From Eubacteriales bacterium (GTDB taxonomy: Bacteria; Bacillota; Clostridia; Lachnospirales; Lachnospiraceae): DNA of 13,925 nt. Below are positions 1 through 7,543 of this stretch, piece by piece. Made by a program: the position numbers and the translations under genes. The notes below the pieces were generated by a model. It did not search any database. It was given only the letters and a program-made list of their open reading frames with translations, and was not told where the DNA came from. Numbering within the stretch: the first letter of the stretch is position 1; each line of letters opens with the position of its first letter. Location of the stretch: the NCBI GenBank assembly GCA_030536565.1, contig JAUNPT010000052.1, positions 1-13,925 of the forward strand, given 5' to 3'.

Positions 1-1031
1 TGACAAAGGTTGATATAATTTCAGGATTTTTAGGCGCAGGAAAAACATCTCTTATAAGCAAGCTGTTAAAGGAAGCTTTATCGGGAGAACAGGTGGTTTT
101 AATTGAGAATGAATTTGGAGAAATAGGTATTGACGGAGGATTTTTAAAGGATTCAGGTGTTGAAATCAGAGAGATGAACTCAGGCTGTATCTGCTGCTCC
201 TTAGTCGGAGATTTTGGAACCTCTTTAAAAGAAGTAGTTGATAAGTATCATCCAGACAGAATCATCATAGAACCATCTGGCGTTGGCAAGCTTTCAGATG
301 TTATTAAGGCTGTAAAGGATCTTCATATTGAGAATGAGATTCGTCTTAATAGTGCCTCAACAGTAGCAGATGCAGCTAAGGTCAAGATATATATGAAGAA
401 TTTTGGAGAATTTTTTAATAACCAGATTGAGCATGCCGGAACGATAATTTTAAGCAGAACCCAGAACGTGAGTGAGGATAAGTTAAAGAAGGCAATTGAA
501 CTGATTAGGGAGGTTAATTCTGATGCTCACATTATTACAACGCCTTGGGATGATATTGATGGCGGACAGATTTTGGGAGCAATGGAAAATGTTACAAACC
601 TTGAATTGGAAATGCTGGCGCAGGCAGCACAGAAGGAGCATGATGAGCATCATCACCACCATCATGACGGAGAGGAATGCTGCCATGGACATGAGCATGA
701 TGAGCATCATCACCACCATGATGGGGAGGAATGCTGTCATGGACATCACCATGCAGATGATGTATTTACAAGCTGGGGTGTAGAGACGCCTAATAAGTAT
801 GACAGGGCAGAGCTTGATGAAATTTTAAAGAAGCTGGCTGATACAGAGGAGCTTGGAAAGATTCTTCGTGCGAAGGGTATGGTTCCATGTACAGATGGAA
901 CATGGATGTACTTCGATCTGGTACCTGAGGAATATGAAATACGAGAAGGTAAGGCAGATTTTACTGGAAGATTATGTGTGATTGGTTCAGAGTTAAAGGA
1001 AGATGCATTAAAAGATTTATTCCATGTATAA
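1..1031 (+). CDS. COG0523/CobW-family GTPase with His-rich metal-binding loop (5' end just outside window)
   Basis: This is a P-loop GTPase of the COG0523 (CobW/ZNG1-type) family, whose members deliver or handle metals such as zinc, cobalt or nickel in the cytoplasm. The reading frame is open from base 3. Bases 1-2 are TG, so the start is almost certainly an ATG whose A lies one base before the window, giving about 343 residues. The Walker A GFLGAGKT is at residues 9-16 and the family CxCC motif (GCICC) at about 63-66. The G4 position reads SRTQ instead of the usual NKxD. Residues 213-254 hold two near-identical His/Cys-rich repeats with about 19 His and 4 Cys, followed by a C-terminal CobW_C-like part. 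It is 47 bases from the next gene, a paralogue, so the two are probably cotranscribed. The metal cannot be told from sequence; zinc is the likeliest guess. Confidence 0.88.
   Translation, partial: TKVDIISGFLGAGKTSLISKLLKEALSGEQVVLIENEFGEIGIDGGFLKDSGVEIREMNSGCICCSLVGDFGTSLKEVVDKYHPDRIIIEPSGVGKLSDVIKAVKDLHIENEIRLNSASTVADAAKVKIYMKNFGEFFNNQIEHAGTIILSRTQNVSEDKLKKAIELIREVNSDAHIITTPWDDIDGGQILGAMENVTNLELEMLAQAAQKEHDEHHHHHHDGEECCHGHEHDEHHHHHDGEECCHGHHHADDVFTSWGVETPNKYDRAELDEILKKLADTEELGKILRAKGMVPCTDGTWMYFDLVPEEYEIREGKADFTGRLCVIGSELKEDALKDLFHV
636..746 (+). repeat. In-frame tandem duplication encoding His/Cys-rich metal-binding segment
   Basis: Two direct copies lie back to back: 636-692 (19 codons) and 693-746 (18 codons). 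Each encodes EHDE, a run of His, then DGEECCHGH. Copy 1 has six His in the run and copy 2 has five, and they otherwise differ only at silent positions. Adjacent His residues extend the stretch to about base 755. The copies keep frame within the GTPase gene. Confidence 0.9.
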
Positions 1032-1078
1032 TTAGATAGAAATACAGGGAAGACGTTGTATAGAATGGAGATTTGAAA

Positions 1079-2026
1079 ATGGCACAGGAAGAATACCAGA
1101 TTCCAATATTTTTGATAAATGGGCAGTTAGACAGCGGAAAGACAAGGTTTATCACTGAAACGATAGAGATGGGGCAGTTTGAACAGGCGCAGAAGAAGCT
1201 GCTCATTGTCTGCGAGGAGGGTGAAGAAGAATATGATGAGAAGCTGTTGAAGGATAACGGCGTAGACATGGTAGTATTAGAAAAAGAGGAATTTACTGCG
1301 GATAAATTAAACGAATTGGATAAACAGTATGACCCATGGATTGTTATTGTTGAATATAATGGTATGTGGGAGCCTTCCCTTATATTAGAGACAGCAAAAC
1401 CACGCGGCTGGGAAATATACCAGTCAATAACAGTAATGGACGCATCAGCATTTGCAAACCAATGGGCTAATATGAAATCCATTATGGCAGAGACAGTAAA
1501 ATATGCAGATATGGTAGTATTCAACAGATGTCAGGCAGGTATGGAGCTGGGAACATTCAGAAGAAGTATGAAGGCACTTAATTCAGCGCTTCAGATTATC
1601 TTTGAGGATAAAAACGGAGATATGATGTCTATTGCAGAGCAGCTCCCATACGATATAAATGCAGATATTATAGAAGTGGAGGACTCTGATTATGGTATCT
1701 GGTATATGGACGTTTCCGAAAGACCAGAGGTGTATAAGGACAAGACAGTTAGGTTTAAGGGACAGGTTTTAAAGAATAAGTACTTTAAGGACAAGAATTT
1801 TGTTCCAGGACGCAAGGTTATGACCTGCTGTGTTGATGATACGCAGTTTATTGGCTATATCAGTTTTTATGATAATATCCAAAAGCTAGAAAACAGACAG
1901 TGGGTAATGGTAACAGCCAGGATTAAATATGAATTTCAGATGGCATATAAGAAAAAGGGGCCTGTTCTTTATGTAAGTGGGGTAATCCCAGCAGAAGCGC
2001 CTGCTGACGAAATGGTATATTTCTAG
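1079..2026 (+). CDS. Divergent COG0523-type GTPase with C-terminal DUF1980/TIGR03943-like domain
   Basis: The N-terminal half (about residues 8-190) is a P-loop domain of the CobW type with Walker A GQLDSGKT at residues 15-22 and a degenerate G4 motif, FNRCQ. No CxCC motif is present where its upstream neighbour has one. The C-terminal 110 residues (from about 205) look like a small beta-barrel: a VRFKGQV strand, then MTCC with Cys250-Cys251, then a strand-rich tail. This resembles the end of DUF1980/TIGR03943 (YcgQ-type) proteins, from memory of that family. ATG at 1079 is chosen because GGAG at 1067-1070 is 8 bases away; a TTG at 1073 is only 2 bases from it. The position right after a CobW paralogue suggests a shared metal-homeostasis role, perhaps as a pair. 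Its partner permease, if any, is not in the window. Confidence 0.78.
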   Translation: MAQEEYQIPIFLINGQLDSGKTRFITETIEMGQFEQAQKKLLIVCEEGEEEYDEKLLKDNGVDMVVLEKEEFTADKLNELDKQYDPWIVIVEYNGMWEPSLILETAKPRGWEIYQSITVMDASAFANQWANMKSIMAETVKYADMVVFNRCQAGMELGTFRRSMKALNSALQIIFEDKNGDMMSIAEQLPYDINADIIEVEDSDYGIWYMDVSERPEVYKDKTVRFKGQVLKNKYFKDKNFVPGRKVMTCCVDDTQFIGYISFYDNIQKLENRQWVMVTARIKYEFQMAYKKKGPVLYVSGVIPAEAPADEMVYF

Positions 2027-2065
2027 GAAAATAAACTATCTGAATTAAAACAGAAGGACGATTTT

Positions 2066-2914
2066 ATGATACAGGATATATATCCAAAGCATTTGGACAA
2101 TCATTACGAGCCATATAAACCAGCAGGTAAAGATACAATTTTTTGCTTTGAAGGCTCTGAAATACTTGCAAAGGATAATGGTGAATCAGAACTGATTTAT
2201 CCGGTGTATGAGGAATTTGCTTCAAAAACATCAGACGCAGAGTATAAATATATTTATTTGTTTTCAATAGATGATGACAGATTTTTTCTTGCAATGGGAA
2301 ACTGTAATAAGGTATTAATTGAAGGATATTATTTTTACGGAGTTAATTTGTTTAGAAAAGCAAAACCAAAGGACAGGGCGTTTGCAGCTATTACGGCATT
2401 TCATCTTTACAACTGGTACAAGGATAACATTTTTTGCGGAAGATGTGGAAAAGCCATGGTGCATGATGGCAGAGAGCGTATGATGCGCTGTGAATGCTGC
2501 AGGAATATGGTATATCCTAAGATTTGTCCAGCAGTAATAGTTGCTGTGACAAACAATGATAAGATTCTGCTTACAAAATATGCAGGCCGGACGTACACCA
2601 ACTATGCATTAATTGCAGGTTTTACTGAAATAGGAGAGACTATAGAGGAAACTGTGCACAGAGAGGTTATGGAGGAGGTCCAAATCAGGGTTAAAAATCT
2701 CACATACTATAAAAGCCAGCCATGGGCCTTAAGCGGTTCACTGCTTACAGGATTTTTCTGTGAGGTTGATGGAGACGATTACATTCATATTGATGAGGAC
2801 GAGCTGTCGCTTGGAACATGGGTCGAAGCGAAGGATCTGGATTTAGAAGATGATGGTATAAGCCTTACCAGAGAAATGATACTGGAATTTAAACGCAGAG
2901 TTTCAAATGCATGA
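2066..2914 (+). CDS. nudC: NAD(+)/NADH pyrophosphatase, NudC-type Nudix hydrolase
   Basis: NudC-family enzymes hydrolyse NADH/NAD+ to NMN(H) and AMP, and in some bacteria remove NAD caps from RNA. All three family signatures are present in the 282 residues. A zinc ribbon has Cys124, Cys127, Cys142 and Cys144/145. The Nudix box spans 185-207 (Gx5E, then REVMEE). The NudC-specific SQPW motif is at 217-220, read SQPWALSGS instead of the usual SQPWPFPxS. The late glycine of the Nudix box is replaced by Gln206, a tolerated but less common change; the metal-binding glutamates E200, E203 and E204 are intact. ATG 2066 follows AAGGA with 7 bases spacing. The gene lies 39 bases after the GTPase gene and 55 before spmA. 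The N-terminal 100 residues are the weakly conserved NudC N-domain. Confidence 0.9.
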   Translation: MIQDIYPKHLDNHYEPYKPAGKDTIFCFEGSEILAKDNGESELIYPVYEEFASKTSDAEYKYIYLFSIDDDRFFLAMGNCNKVLIEGYYFYGVNLFRKAKPKDRAFAAITAFHLYNWYKDNIFCGRCGKAMVHDGRERMMRCECCRNMVYPKICPAVIVAVTNNDKILLTKYAGRTYTNYALIAGFTEIGETIEETVHREVMEEVQIRVKNLTYYKSQPWALSGSLLTGFFCEVDGDDYIHIDEDELSLGTWVEAKDLDLEDDGISLTREMILEFKRRVSNA

Positions 2915-2969
2915 ATATTAAATTAATCCATAAGCATAGAATTACTAAGAAATTATTGAAGGTGATTCT

Positions 2970-3545
2970 ATGCTCAATTATTTATGGGGCGTTATGATTA
3001 TTGTTGGAATTGTATATGCCTGTATAACCGGAAATCTTGCAGCAATATCAGATGGCGCTCTTGATGCGGCAAAGGAAGCAGTAGATTTATGCATTACTAT
3101 GGTTGGGGTTATGTCTGTGTGGACAGGATTAATGAGGATTGCAGGTGATTGTGGACTTATCGGGAAATGCAGCCGTGGTATTGGCCCCCTGATGCATTGG
3201 ATTTTTCCAGATGTTCCGGCTGAATCAAAGGCCATGGAGCATATGACTACAAATGTTATCGCTAATTTTCTGGGGCTTGGCTGGGCGGCTACACCTGCTG
3301 GAATTAAGGCCATGGAGGAGCTTGGAAAGCTTTCACACATGAAAGAGAGGGCGAGCAATGCCATGTGTGCATTTTTAGTTATTAATATATCCTCCATACA
3401 GCTTATACCTATAACTATTATAGGATATAGAAGCCAGTATGGGAGTGCAAGCCCGACTGCCATAGTTATGCCTGCTATTGCAGCAACTACAGTAAGTACA
3501 TTGGCGGGTATTATATTCTGCAGGATAATGTACAAAAAACATTAA
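2970..3545 (+). CDS. spmA: Spore maturation protein A (SpmA)
   Basis: This 191-residue, multi-spanning membrane protein matches SpmA, a nucleoside-recognition (Gate) domain protein. In Bacillus and Clostridium it acts with SpmB in spore core dehydration and heat resistance. Family-typical features seen here are a first membrane helix from residue 3, a conserved early segment with WTGLMRIAGDCGL, the MEHMTTN/NFLGLGWAATPAG block around 90-113, and C-terminal helices. Length agrees with the family. ATG 2970 has AAGGTGA 5-6 bases upstream. It sits in a same-strand run with nudC before it and a MATE transporter 27 bases after it. Its usual partner spmB is displaced by that transporter. A forespore- or mother-cell-specific promoter was not recognisable in the 55 bases upstream. 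Confidence 0.92.
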   Translation: MLNYLWGVMIIVGIVYACITGNLAAISDGALDAAKEAVDLCITMVGVMSVWTGLMRIAGDCGLIGKCSRGIGPLMHWIFPDVPAESKAMEHMTTNVIANFLGLGWAATPAGIKAMEELGKLSHMKERASNAMCAFLVINISSIQLIPITIIGYRSQYGSASPTAIVMPAIAATTVSTLAGIIFCRIMYKKH

Positions 3546-3572
3546 AAAATTTAGAATTGAAAAGGAAATCAT

Positions 3573-4919
3573 ATGATGAAAGATTTAAAGAGTTTTATTA
3601 AGATGGTACTGGTGCTTGTGGTGCCAATAGCCCTTCAAAATCTGATTAATGTGGGAGTTACCGCAGCTGATGTACTGATGTTGGGAAAGGTAAGCGAAGA
3701 AGTATTATCCGGAGCTTCGCTTGGAGGTCAGGTACAGTTTATTATGACACTGATTTACTTTGGACTGACATCGGGAGCATCAGTGCTGGTGGCACAGTAT
3801 TGGGGGAAGAAGGATATTGTCACAATTGAAAAGGTGCTGGCAATTTCAATTAGAATAAGCTTTGGCGTTGCGGTTTTATTTACAGTTATTACATTTGCAT
3901 TTCCAGAGCCAATTATGAAGCTGTTATCAAGTAATGCACAGGTTGTGGAGGAAGGTGTTAAGTACTTAAGGATTGTATGTTTTTCATATATTTTCACTGG
4001 ACTTACAATGGTGTACTTAAATATTTTAAGAAGTGTTGAAAATGTGGTGATTTCCACATTTGTTTATCTTATTTCACTGATTATTAACATTATTGGAAAT
4101 GCATTGCTGATTTTTGGCATGGCAGGTTTCCCTAAAATGGGAATACAGGGTGCTGCTATAGCAACGCTTTTTGCAAGAATATGTGAATTTGTCATGGTGG
4201 TTTACTATGACCGCAGAAGAAATAAGATATTTAAGTTTAAGCTAAGTATGCTGTTTGAGAGTGATAAGGCTCTTACACAGGATTTTATTAAATTCTCAAT
4301 GCCTGTAGTTATTAATGAGCTGATGTGGGGTTCAGGTGTGGCAGTAGTTGCAGCAATTATCGGGCAGATGGGCAGTGCTGCCTCTGCAGCAAATTCTATT
4401 GCCCAGGTCGTAAGGCAGCTGGCAATGGTATTGTCTTTAGGAGTGGCATCAGCTGCAGCGATTATTATAGGCAAGACAATTGGTGAGGGCAAACTTAAAG
4501 CAGCAAAAGCATATGCTGACAGGCTGGTTATAATAAGTATAATAACAGGTGTTTTGGGCTCGGCAGTAGTTATGACTGCAAGACCGGCTGCACTGGCAAC
4601 AATGACGCTTTCAGACAGCGCAGCAGTAAATCTTTCTGCAATGATGTTTGTTATGTCATATTTTGTTATTGGACAGGCCTATAATACAACTATGGTTGTG
4701 GGAATTTTCAGGGCAGGCGGTGATACGAAGTTTGGATTGCTGATTGACGTGGGCTTTATGTGGTGTGTGTCAATTGCTTTTGGTGCCATCGGGGCATTCG
4801 TTCTGGGCTGGAGCGTACCTGTTGTATATATGATTCTGTTAAGTGACGAGATTATTAAGCTTCCATTTACTACTAAAAGGTATTTGAGCGGAAAGTGGCT
4901 TAGAGATGTTACCAGATAA
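3573..4919 (+). CDS. MATE-family efflux transporter
   Basis: This 448-residue integral membrane protein of about 12 helices has the two-fold repeat of MATE (MatE/NorM-type) exporters, which use Na+ or H+ gradients to expel cationic drugs or metabolites. Each half opens with a helix and the small-residue loop typical of the family: PIALQNLINVGVTAADVLMLG at 18-38 in the first half, and PVVINELMWGSG at about 244-255 in the second. The early VAQYWGKKD segment is also characteristic. ATG 3573 (or ATG 3576, directly following) is preceded by AAAGGAAA with suitable spacing. It is inserted between spmA and spmB on the same strand. Substrate cannot be inferred. No frameshift or degradation is visible, and codon use looks like that of its neighbours. 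Confidence 0.9.
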   Translation: MMKDLKSFIKMVLVLVVPIALQNLINVGVTAADVLMLGKVSEEVLSGASLGGQVQFIMTLIYFGLTSGASVLVAQYWGKKDIVTIEKVLAISIRISFGVAVLFTVITFAFPEPIMKLLSSNAQVVEEGVKYLRIVCFSYIFTGLTMVYLNILRSVENVVISTFVYLISLIINIIGNALLIFGMAGFPKMGIQGAAIATLFARICEFVMVVYYDRRRNKIFKFKLSMLFESDKALTQDFIKFSMPVVINELMWGSGVAVVAAIIGQMGSAASAANSIAQVVRQLAMVLSLGVASAAAIIIGKTIGEGKLKAAKAYADRLVIISIITGVLGSAVVMTARPAALATMTLSDSAAVNLSAMMFVMSYFVIGQAYNTTMVVGIFRAGGDTKFGLLIDVGFMWCVSIAFGAIGAFVLGWSVPVVYMILLSDEIIKLPFTTKRYLSGKWLRDVTR

Positions 4920-5012
4920 GACGTCTCAGAAAAAAAGTATTTGTGATTAATGTAATGGAGTTAAAGTACAAGACATATAATTATAACAACATCATGCAGG
5001 ATAGAAATATCT

Positions 5013-5540
5013 ATGAATATAATTGTTATTGTTTCGGGAATGATTATTCCAGTTATTATTCTCTTTGTCGTTGTATATGGCATTAGAAAAAATGTTGATG
5101 TATATGATGAATTTATAGAAGGTGCAAAGGACGGAATTGGAACTGTGGTATCCATTGTGCCTACATTAATTGGCCTGATGGTAGCAGTTGGAATACTGCG
5201 GACATCAGGCTTTCTTGATTTCCTTTCAAGGGTGCTTGGGAAGGTTACTGATTTTGCAGGATTTCCGCCAGAGCTTGTACCGCTGGCTATTGTCAGGCTT
5301 TTTAGTTCATCAGCAGCAACCGGGCTCAGTCTTGATATATATAAGGAATATGGAACAGATTCTTATCTTGGGATAGTTGCGTCAATAATGATGAGCTGCA
5401 CGGAAACTGTTTTTTATACCATGTCGGTCTATTTTATGGCGGCAAAGGTGAAAAAGACCCGCTGGACGCTGGCAGGAGCGCTTGCTGCAACACTGGCAGG
5501 AATAGCCGCAAGTGTTGTTATTGGACAATGGATTAGCTGA
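5013..5540 (+). CDS. spmB: Spore maturation protein B (SpmB)
   Basis: This 175-residue membrane protein matches SpmB, the partner of SpmA in spore core dehydration. Recognisable parts are an N-terminal helix, then VYDEFIEGAKDGI (about 31-43), the segment ending MVAVGILRTSG, the LVPLAIVRLFSSSAATG block (about 90-106) and the late CTETVFYTMSVYF stretch (about 129-141), followed by a final helix. Length is as expected, so the protein looks complete. ATG 5013 has only a modest AGGAT-like ribosome site about 10 bases upstream. It lies 93 bases after the MATE gene; that gap shows no clear promoter or terminator. Cotranscription with spmA through the MATE gene is likely but not shown. Confidence 0.92.
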   Translation: MNIIVIVSGMIIPVIILFVVVYGIRKNVDVYDEFIEGAKDGIGTVVSIVPTLIGLMVAVGILRTSGFLDFLSRVLGKVTDFAGFPPELVPLAIVRLFSSSAATGLSLDIYKEYGTDSYLGIVASIMMSCTETVFYTMSVYFMAAKVKKTRWTLAGALAATLAGIAASVVIGQWIS

Positions 5541-5547
5541 TGAAACG

Positions 5548-5576
5548 TTGACTTTTCTTTCGCTGTGTCTTAGACT
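5548..5576 (+). promoter_or_regulatory. Candidate sigma-A promoter for the GH25 lysozyme-aquaporin pair
   Basis: TTGACT (5548-5553) and TAGACT (5571-5576) are separated by exactly 17 bases. This gives 5/6 and 4/6 matches to the sigma-A consensus and an expected start near 5583, about 34 bases before the lysozyme ATG. It lies just after the spmB stop codon. Confidence 0.45.
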
Positions 5577-5616
5577 AGAATTGTTACTAAAGTTAATATA
5601 AGAAAGAGGGTATTGA

Positions 5617-6654
5617 ATGAACGAGACAACATTTACAGCAGCGCCGGGTATTACAAATCCAAAAAAGAAACGCAGAAAACCCAATTTTTTTGTTATTGTT
5701 CTGTCTGTTATAACTATTATTCTTCTGATTGTATGTATATTTCTTGCATTTGCATGCACAAGGCTGACAAAGGAAACTTCTGTTTCTGCAGTTGATGACG
5801 AAAAACTTGTTTTTGAAGAAGCAGGTGAGGAGATTATTCTTGAGAGCTTTAAGGAAAGGCTTTCGTCTGGAGAAAGTGTACTTTCACTGCTAAAGGATTA
5901 TTATCCTGATAATATAGTATATGTTGATAATGGAAGATATATTTTTGCAGAAATCCTTGGAAACCTGAAAAAAAACAATTTTAAGAAAGAGAATTTTTCA
6001 AAAGACAGCAGAGGAGAGCTTACATATTCTGAGAATGGAACAGTGGTATCCCATAAGGGTATTGATGTTTCACAGTTTCAAGGGGATATTGATTTTTCCA
6101 GAGTTAAGGCCTCTGGTGTGGAATATGCAATTATACGCTGCGGTTACCGCGGCTATGGCTCTGGAACATTGCAGGAGGACCCTGAATTTAAGGATAATAT
6201 CGAGGGCGCCCTGACAAATGATATTGAAGTTGGAGTTTATTTCTTTACTCAGGCGGTAACAAAGGAGGAGGCTGTCGAAGAAGCTGATTATGTAATTGAT
6301 AAGATTAAGCCATATAATGTAACATATCCGGTAGTATTGGACGTTGAGGAAATCCTGGGAGACACCTATCGTCAGCAGCAGCTTAACAAGGAGCAGCTTA
6401 CAGAGGTAATAGCGGCATTCTGTGAGCGGGTGAAGGAGAAGGGTTATACACCTATGATTTATGGAAACCTTAAGTATCTTATTGGCAAGGTTGACCTTAC
6501 ACGCCTTGAAAGCTATGATAAATGGTTTGCCTATTATGACGATGAACTTTATTATCCGTATGAGATTTCTATGTGGCAGTATTCAGACAGCGGTTCTGTC
6601 GATGGTATCAGTGGGAATGTTGACTTGAATATTAGCTTTAAAAAATGGAAGTAA
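5617..6654 (+). CDS. Membrane-anchored GH25 muramidase (lysozyme)
   Basis: The protein has 345 residues: a basic cytoplasmic tail of about 22 residues (KKKRRK at 16-21), one transmembrane helix at about 24-47, a 100-residue extracellular linker with no recognised domain, and a glycosyl hydrolase family 25 domain from about 147 to the end. GH25 enzymes cleave the MurNAc-GlcNAc bond of peptidoglycan. The domain keeps the opening GIDVSQFQG with Asp150, the catalytic DxE pair Asp242/Glu244 in VVLDVEE, a YFF strand at 208-210 and the closing MWQYS with NVDLN. It is therefore probably active outside the membrane on the cell wall, in remodelling. ATG 5617 is preceded by GAAAGAGGG. The aquaporin gene follows at once, suggesting one transcript. 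A role in sporulation or cell separation is possible but unsupported. Confidence 0.9.
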   Translation: MNETTFTAAPGITNPKKKRRKPNFFVIVLSVITIILLIVCIFLAFACTRLTKETSVSAVDDEKLVFEEAGEEIILESFKERLSSGESVLSLLKDYYPDNIVYVDNGRYIFAEILGNLKKNNFKKENFSKDSRGELTYSENGTVVSHKGIDVSQFQGDIDFSRVKASGVEYAIIRCGYRGYGSGTLQEDPEFKDNIEGALTNDIEVGVYFFTQAVTKEEAVEEADYVIDKIKPYNVTYPVVLDVEEILGDTYRQQQLNKEQLTEVIAAFCERVKEKGYTPMIYGNLKYLIGKVDLTRLESYDKWFAYYDDELYYPYEISMWQYSDSGSVDGISGNVDLNISFKKWK

Positions 6655-6680
6655 GACTAAACAGGAGGCTTATTGGAATT

Positions 6681-7430
6681 ATGAGAAAATATACAGCTGA
6701 ATTTCTGGGTACATTTATATTGACATTTGTATGCTGCGGCGGTGCTTCGTTTACTGGCGGGTACCAGCAGGGATTTCTGCAGACAGCAGGAATTTCAATG
6801 CTTTTTGGTCTTGTTTTGACGGCACTTTGTTATTCTGTTGGAAATGTGTCAGGGTGTCATGTGAATCCTGCAGTTTCGATTGCGATGCTTGCTGCAGGTA
6901 AAATGTCAATAAAAGATTTTATTGGATATATTGCGGCCCAGTTTGCAGGAGGTATTGCAGCAGGCTTTGCGCTTTTTGGCATCGGACATACCTTTAATCC
7001 GGTAGTGTTGTCACAGTATAGTAAAACGAGCGCTGATTTTTTAAGCCTTGGAACTAACGGTTATGGAACTAATGGTGGTTTTTTACAGATTAGCGCAGAA
7101 GGAGCGGTTCTTGTAGAGTTTATCCTTACATTTATATTCGTATACACGGTTCTTGGAGTTACATCAAGGCCGGAATATAAAAGTGTATCGGGAATTGTTA
7201 TAGGCGGTGCGTTGGCATCAGTCCATCTTTTTGGCGTATCACTTACAGGGACGGGTGTTAACCCGGCTAGAAGTTTAGGACCGGCCCTGGTTAAGGGAAT
7301 CTGTCTGGACGATTATACTGCATTGTCACAGGTATGGGTTTTTATTGCAGCGCCATTGCTTGGAGGGCTTGCTGCTGCAATAGTATATATGTTTTTAAAT
7401 GAGACAAAAAAGAAGCTTAAAGAACAGTAA
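6681..7430 (+). CDS. aqpZ: Aquaporin, AqpZ-type MIP channel
   Basis: This is a 249-residue, six-helix channel of the MIP family, with both pore motifs intact: CHVNPAVS (NPA at 62-64) and GVNPARSLGP (NPA at 194-196). The filter residues read Tyr51, His182, Thr191 and Arg197. The His, Thr and Arg match water-selective AqpZ; Tyr replaces the usual Phe. A Ser, not the glycerol-channel Asp, follows the second NPAR, arguing against GlpF. The function is rapid water flux across the cytoplasmic membrane. The start is placed at ATG 6681. The frame extends back to an ATG at 6645 inside the lysozyme gene, but the AGGAGG at 6663-6668 lies inside that extension and serves 6681 (12-base spacing). MRKYTAEFLGTF is also a typical MIP N-terminus. 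The gene ends 8 bases before a strong terminator. Confidence 0.92.
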   Translation: MRKYTAEFLGTFILTFVCCGGASFTGGYQQGFLQTAGISMLFGLVLTALCYSVGNVSGCHVNPAVSIAMLAAGKMSIKDFIGYIAAQFAGGIAAGFALFGIGHTFNPVVLSQYSKTSADFLSLGTNGYGTNGGFLQISAEGAVLVEFILTFIFVYTVLGVTSRPEYKSVSGIVIGGALASVHLFGVSLTGTGVNPARSLGPALVKGICLDDYTALSQVWVFIAAPLLGGLAAAIVYMFLNETKKKLKEQ

Positions 7431-7436
7431 AGCATT

Positions 7437-7491
7437 TTAAGAGGCGTGAAGCGGGTATGTAAAAGGAACCTGCTTCACGTCTCTTAATTTT
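7437..7491 (+). terminator. Intrinsic terminator after aqpZ
   Basis: Bases 7439-7456 pair with 7468-7485 to make an 18-bp stem with two G-U pairs around an 11-base loop. Outer TTAA/TTAA pairing can lengthen it. The 3' arm is followed by AATTTTAG, a short U tract. The symmetric stem may also stop transcripts arriving from the minus-strand DUF2508 gene. Confidence 0.85.
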
Positions 7492-7512
7492 AGAAAAAAT
7501 ATACAAATAGTA

Positions 7513-7541
7513 TTGACAAATTCTATTAATAGAGTTATTAT
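7513..7541 (+). promoter_or_regulatory. Strong sigma-A-type promoter reading rightwards, antisense to DUF2508 gene
   Basis: TTGACA (7513-7518, perfect) and TATTAT (7536-7541, 5/6) are separated by exactly 17 bases. The expected start is near 7548. It points toward the pilus genes at 7913 but must first cross the minus-strand DUF2508 gene, so its transcript would be antisense to that gene, with a leader of about 365 bases if it continues to tadV. Confidence 0.6.
7522..7533. promoter_or_regulatory. 12-bp perfect palindrome inside the promoter spacer
   Basis: TCTATTAATAGA is a perfect inverted repeat lying entirely between the -35 and -10 hexamers of the promoter at 7513-7541. This is a classic repressor-operator position. 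AT-rich chance palindromes of this length do occur, so it is only a candidate. Confidence 0.4.
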
Positions 7542-7543
7542 TC

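Noticed and set aside
636..755. Short repeated units as a CRISPR array or satellite
   Set aside because: There are only two copies, with no spacers, and they are in frame and code for a metal-binding loop.
961..1524. Long minus-strand open frame (187 codons) opposite the GTPase genes
   Set aside because: It straddles two well-supported plus-strand genes, has no ribosome site, and encodes a Ser/Ile/Phe-rich product typical of a shadow frame.
2978..3535. Minus-strand open frame (185 codons) exactly opposite spmA
   Set aside because: It mirrors spmA codon for codon on the complement; spmA is a clear family match and this product is not recognisable.
4903..4927. Hairpin GAGATG/CGTCTC at the end of the MATE gene as a terminator
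   Set aside because: The stem is only 6 bp and is followed by A residues instead of a T tract on the plus strand.
5740..5762. Lipoprotein signal (AFAC at residues 44-47) in the GH25 protein
   Set aside because: The residue at -3 is Ala and at -2 is Phe, a poor lipobox, and the long basic cytoplasmic tail fits a plain membrane anchor better.
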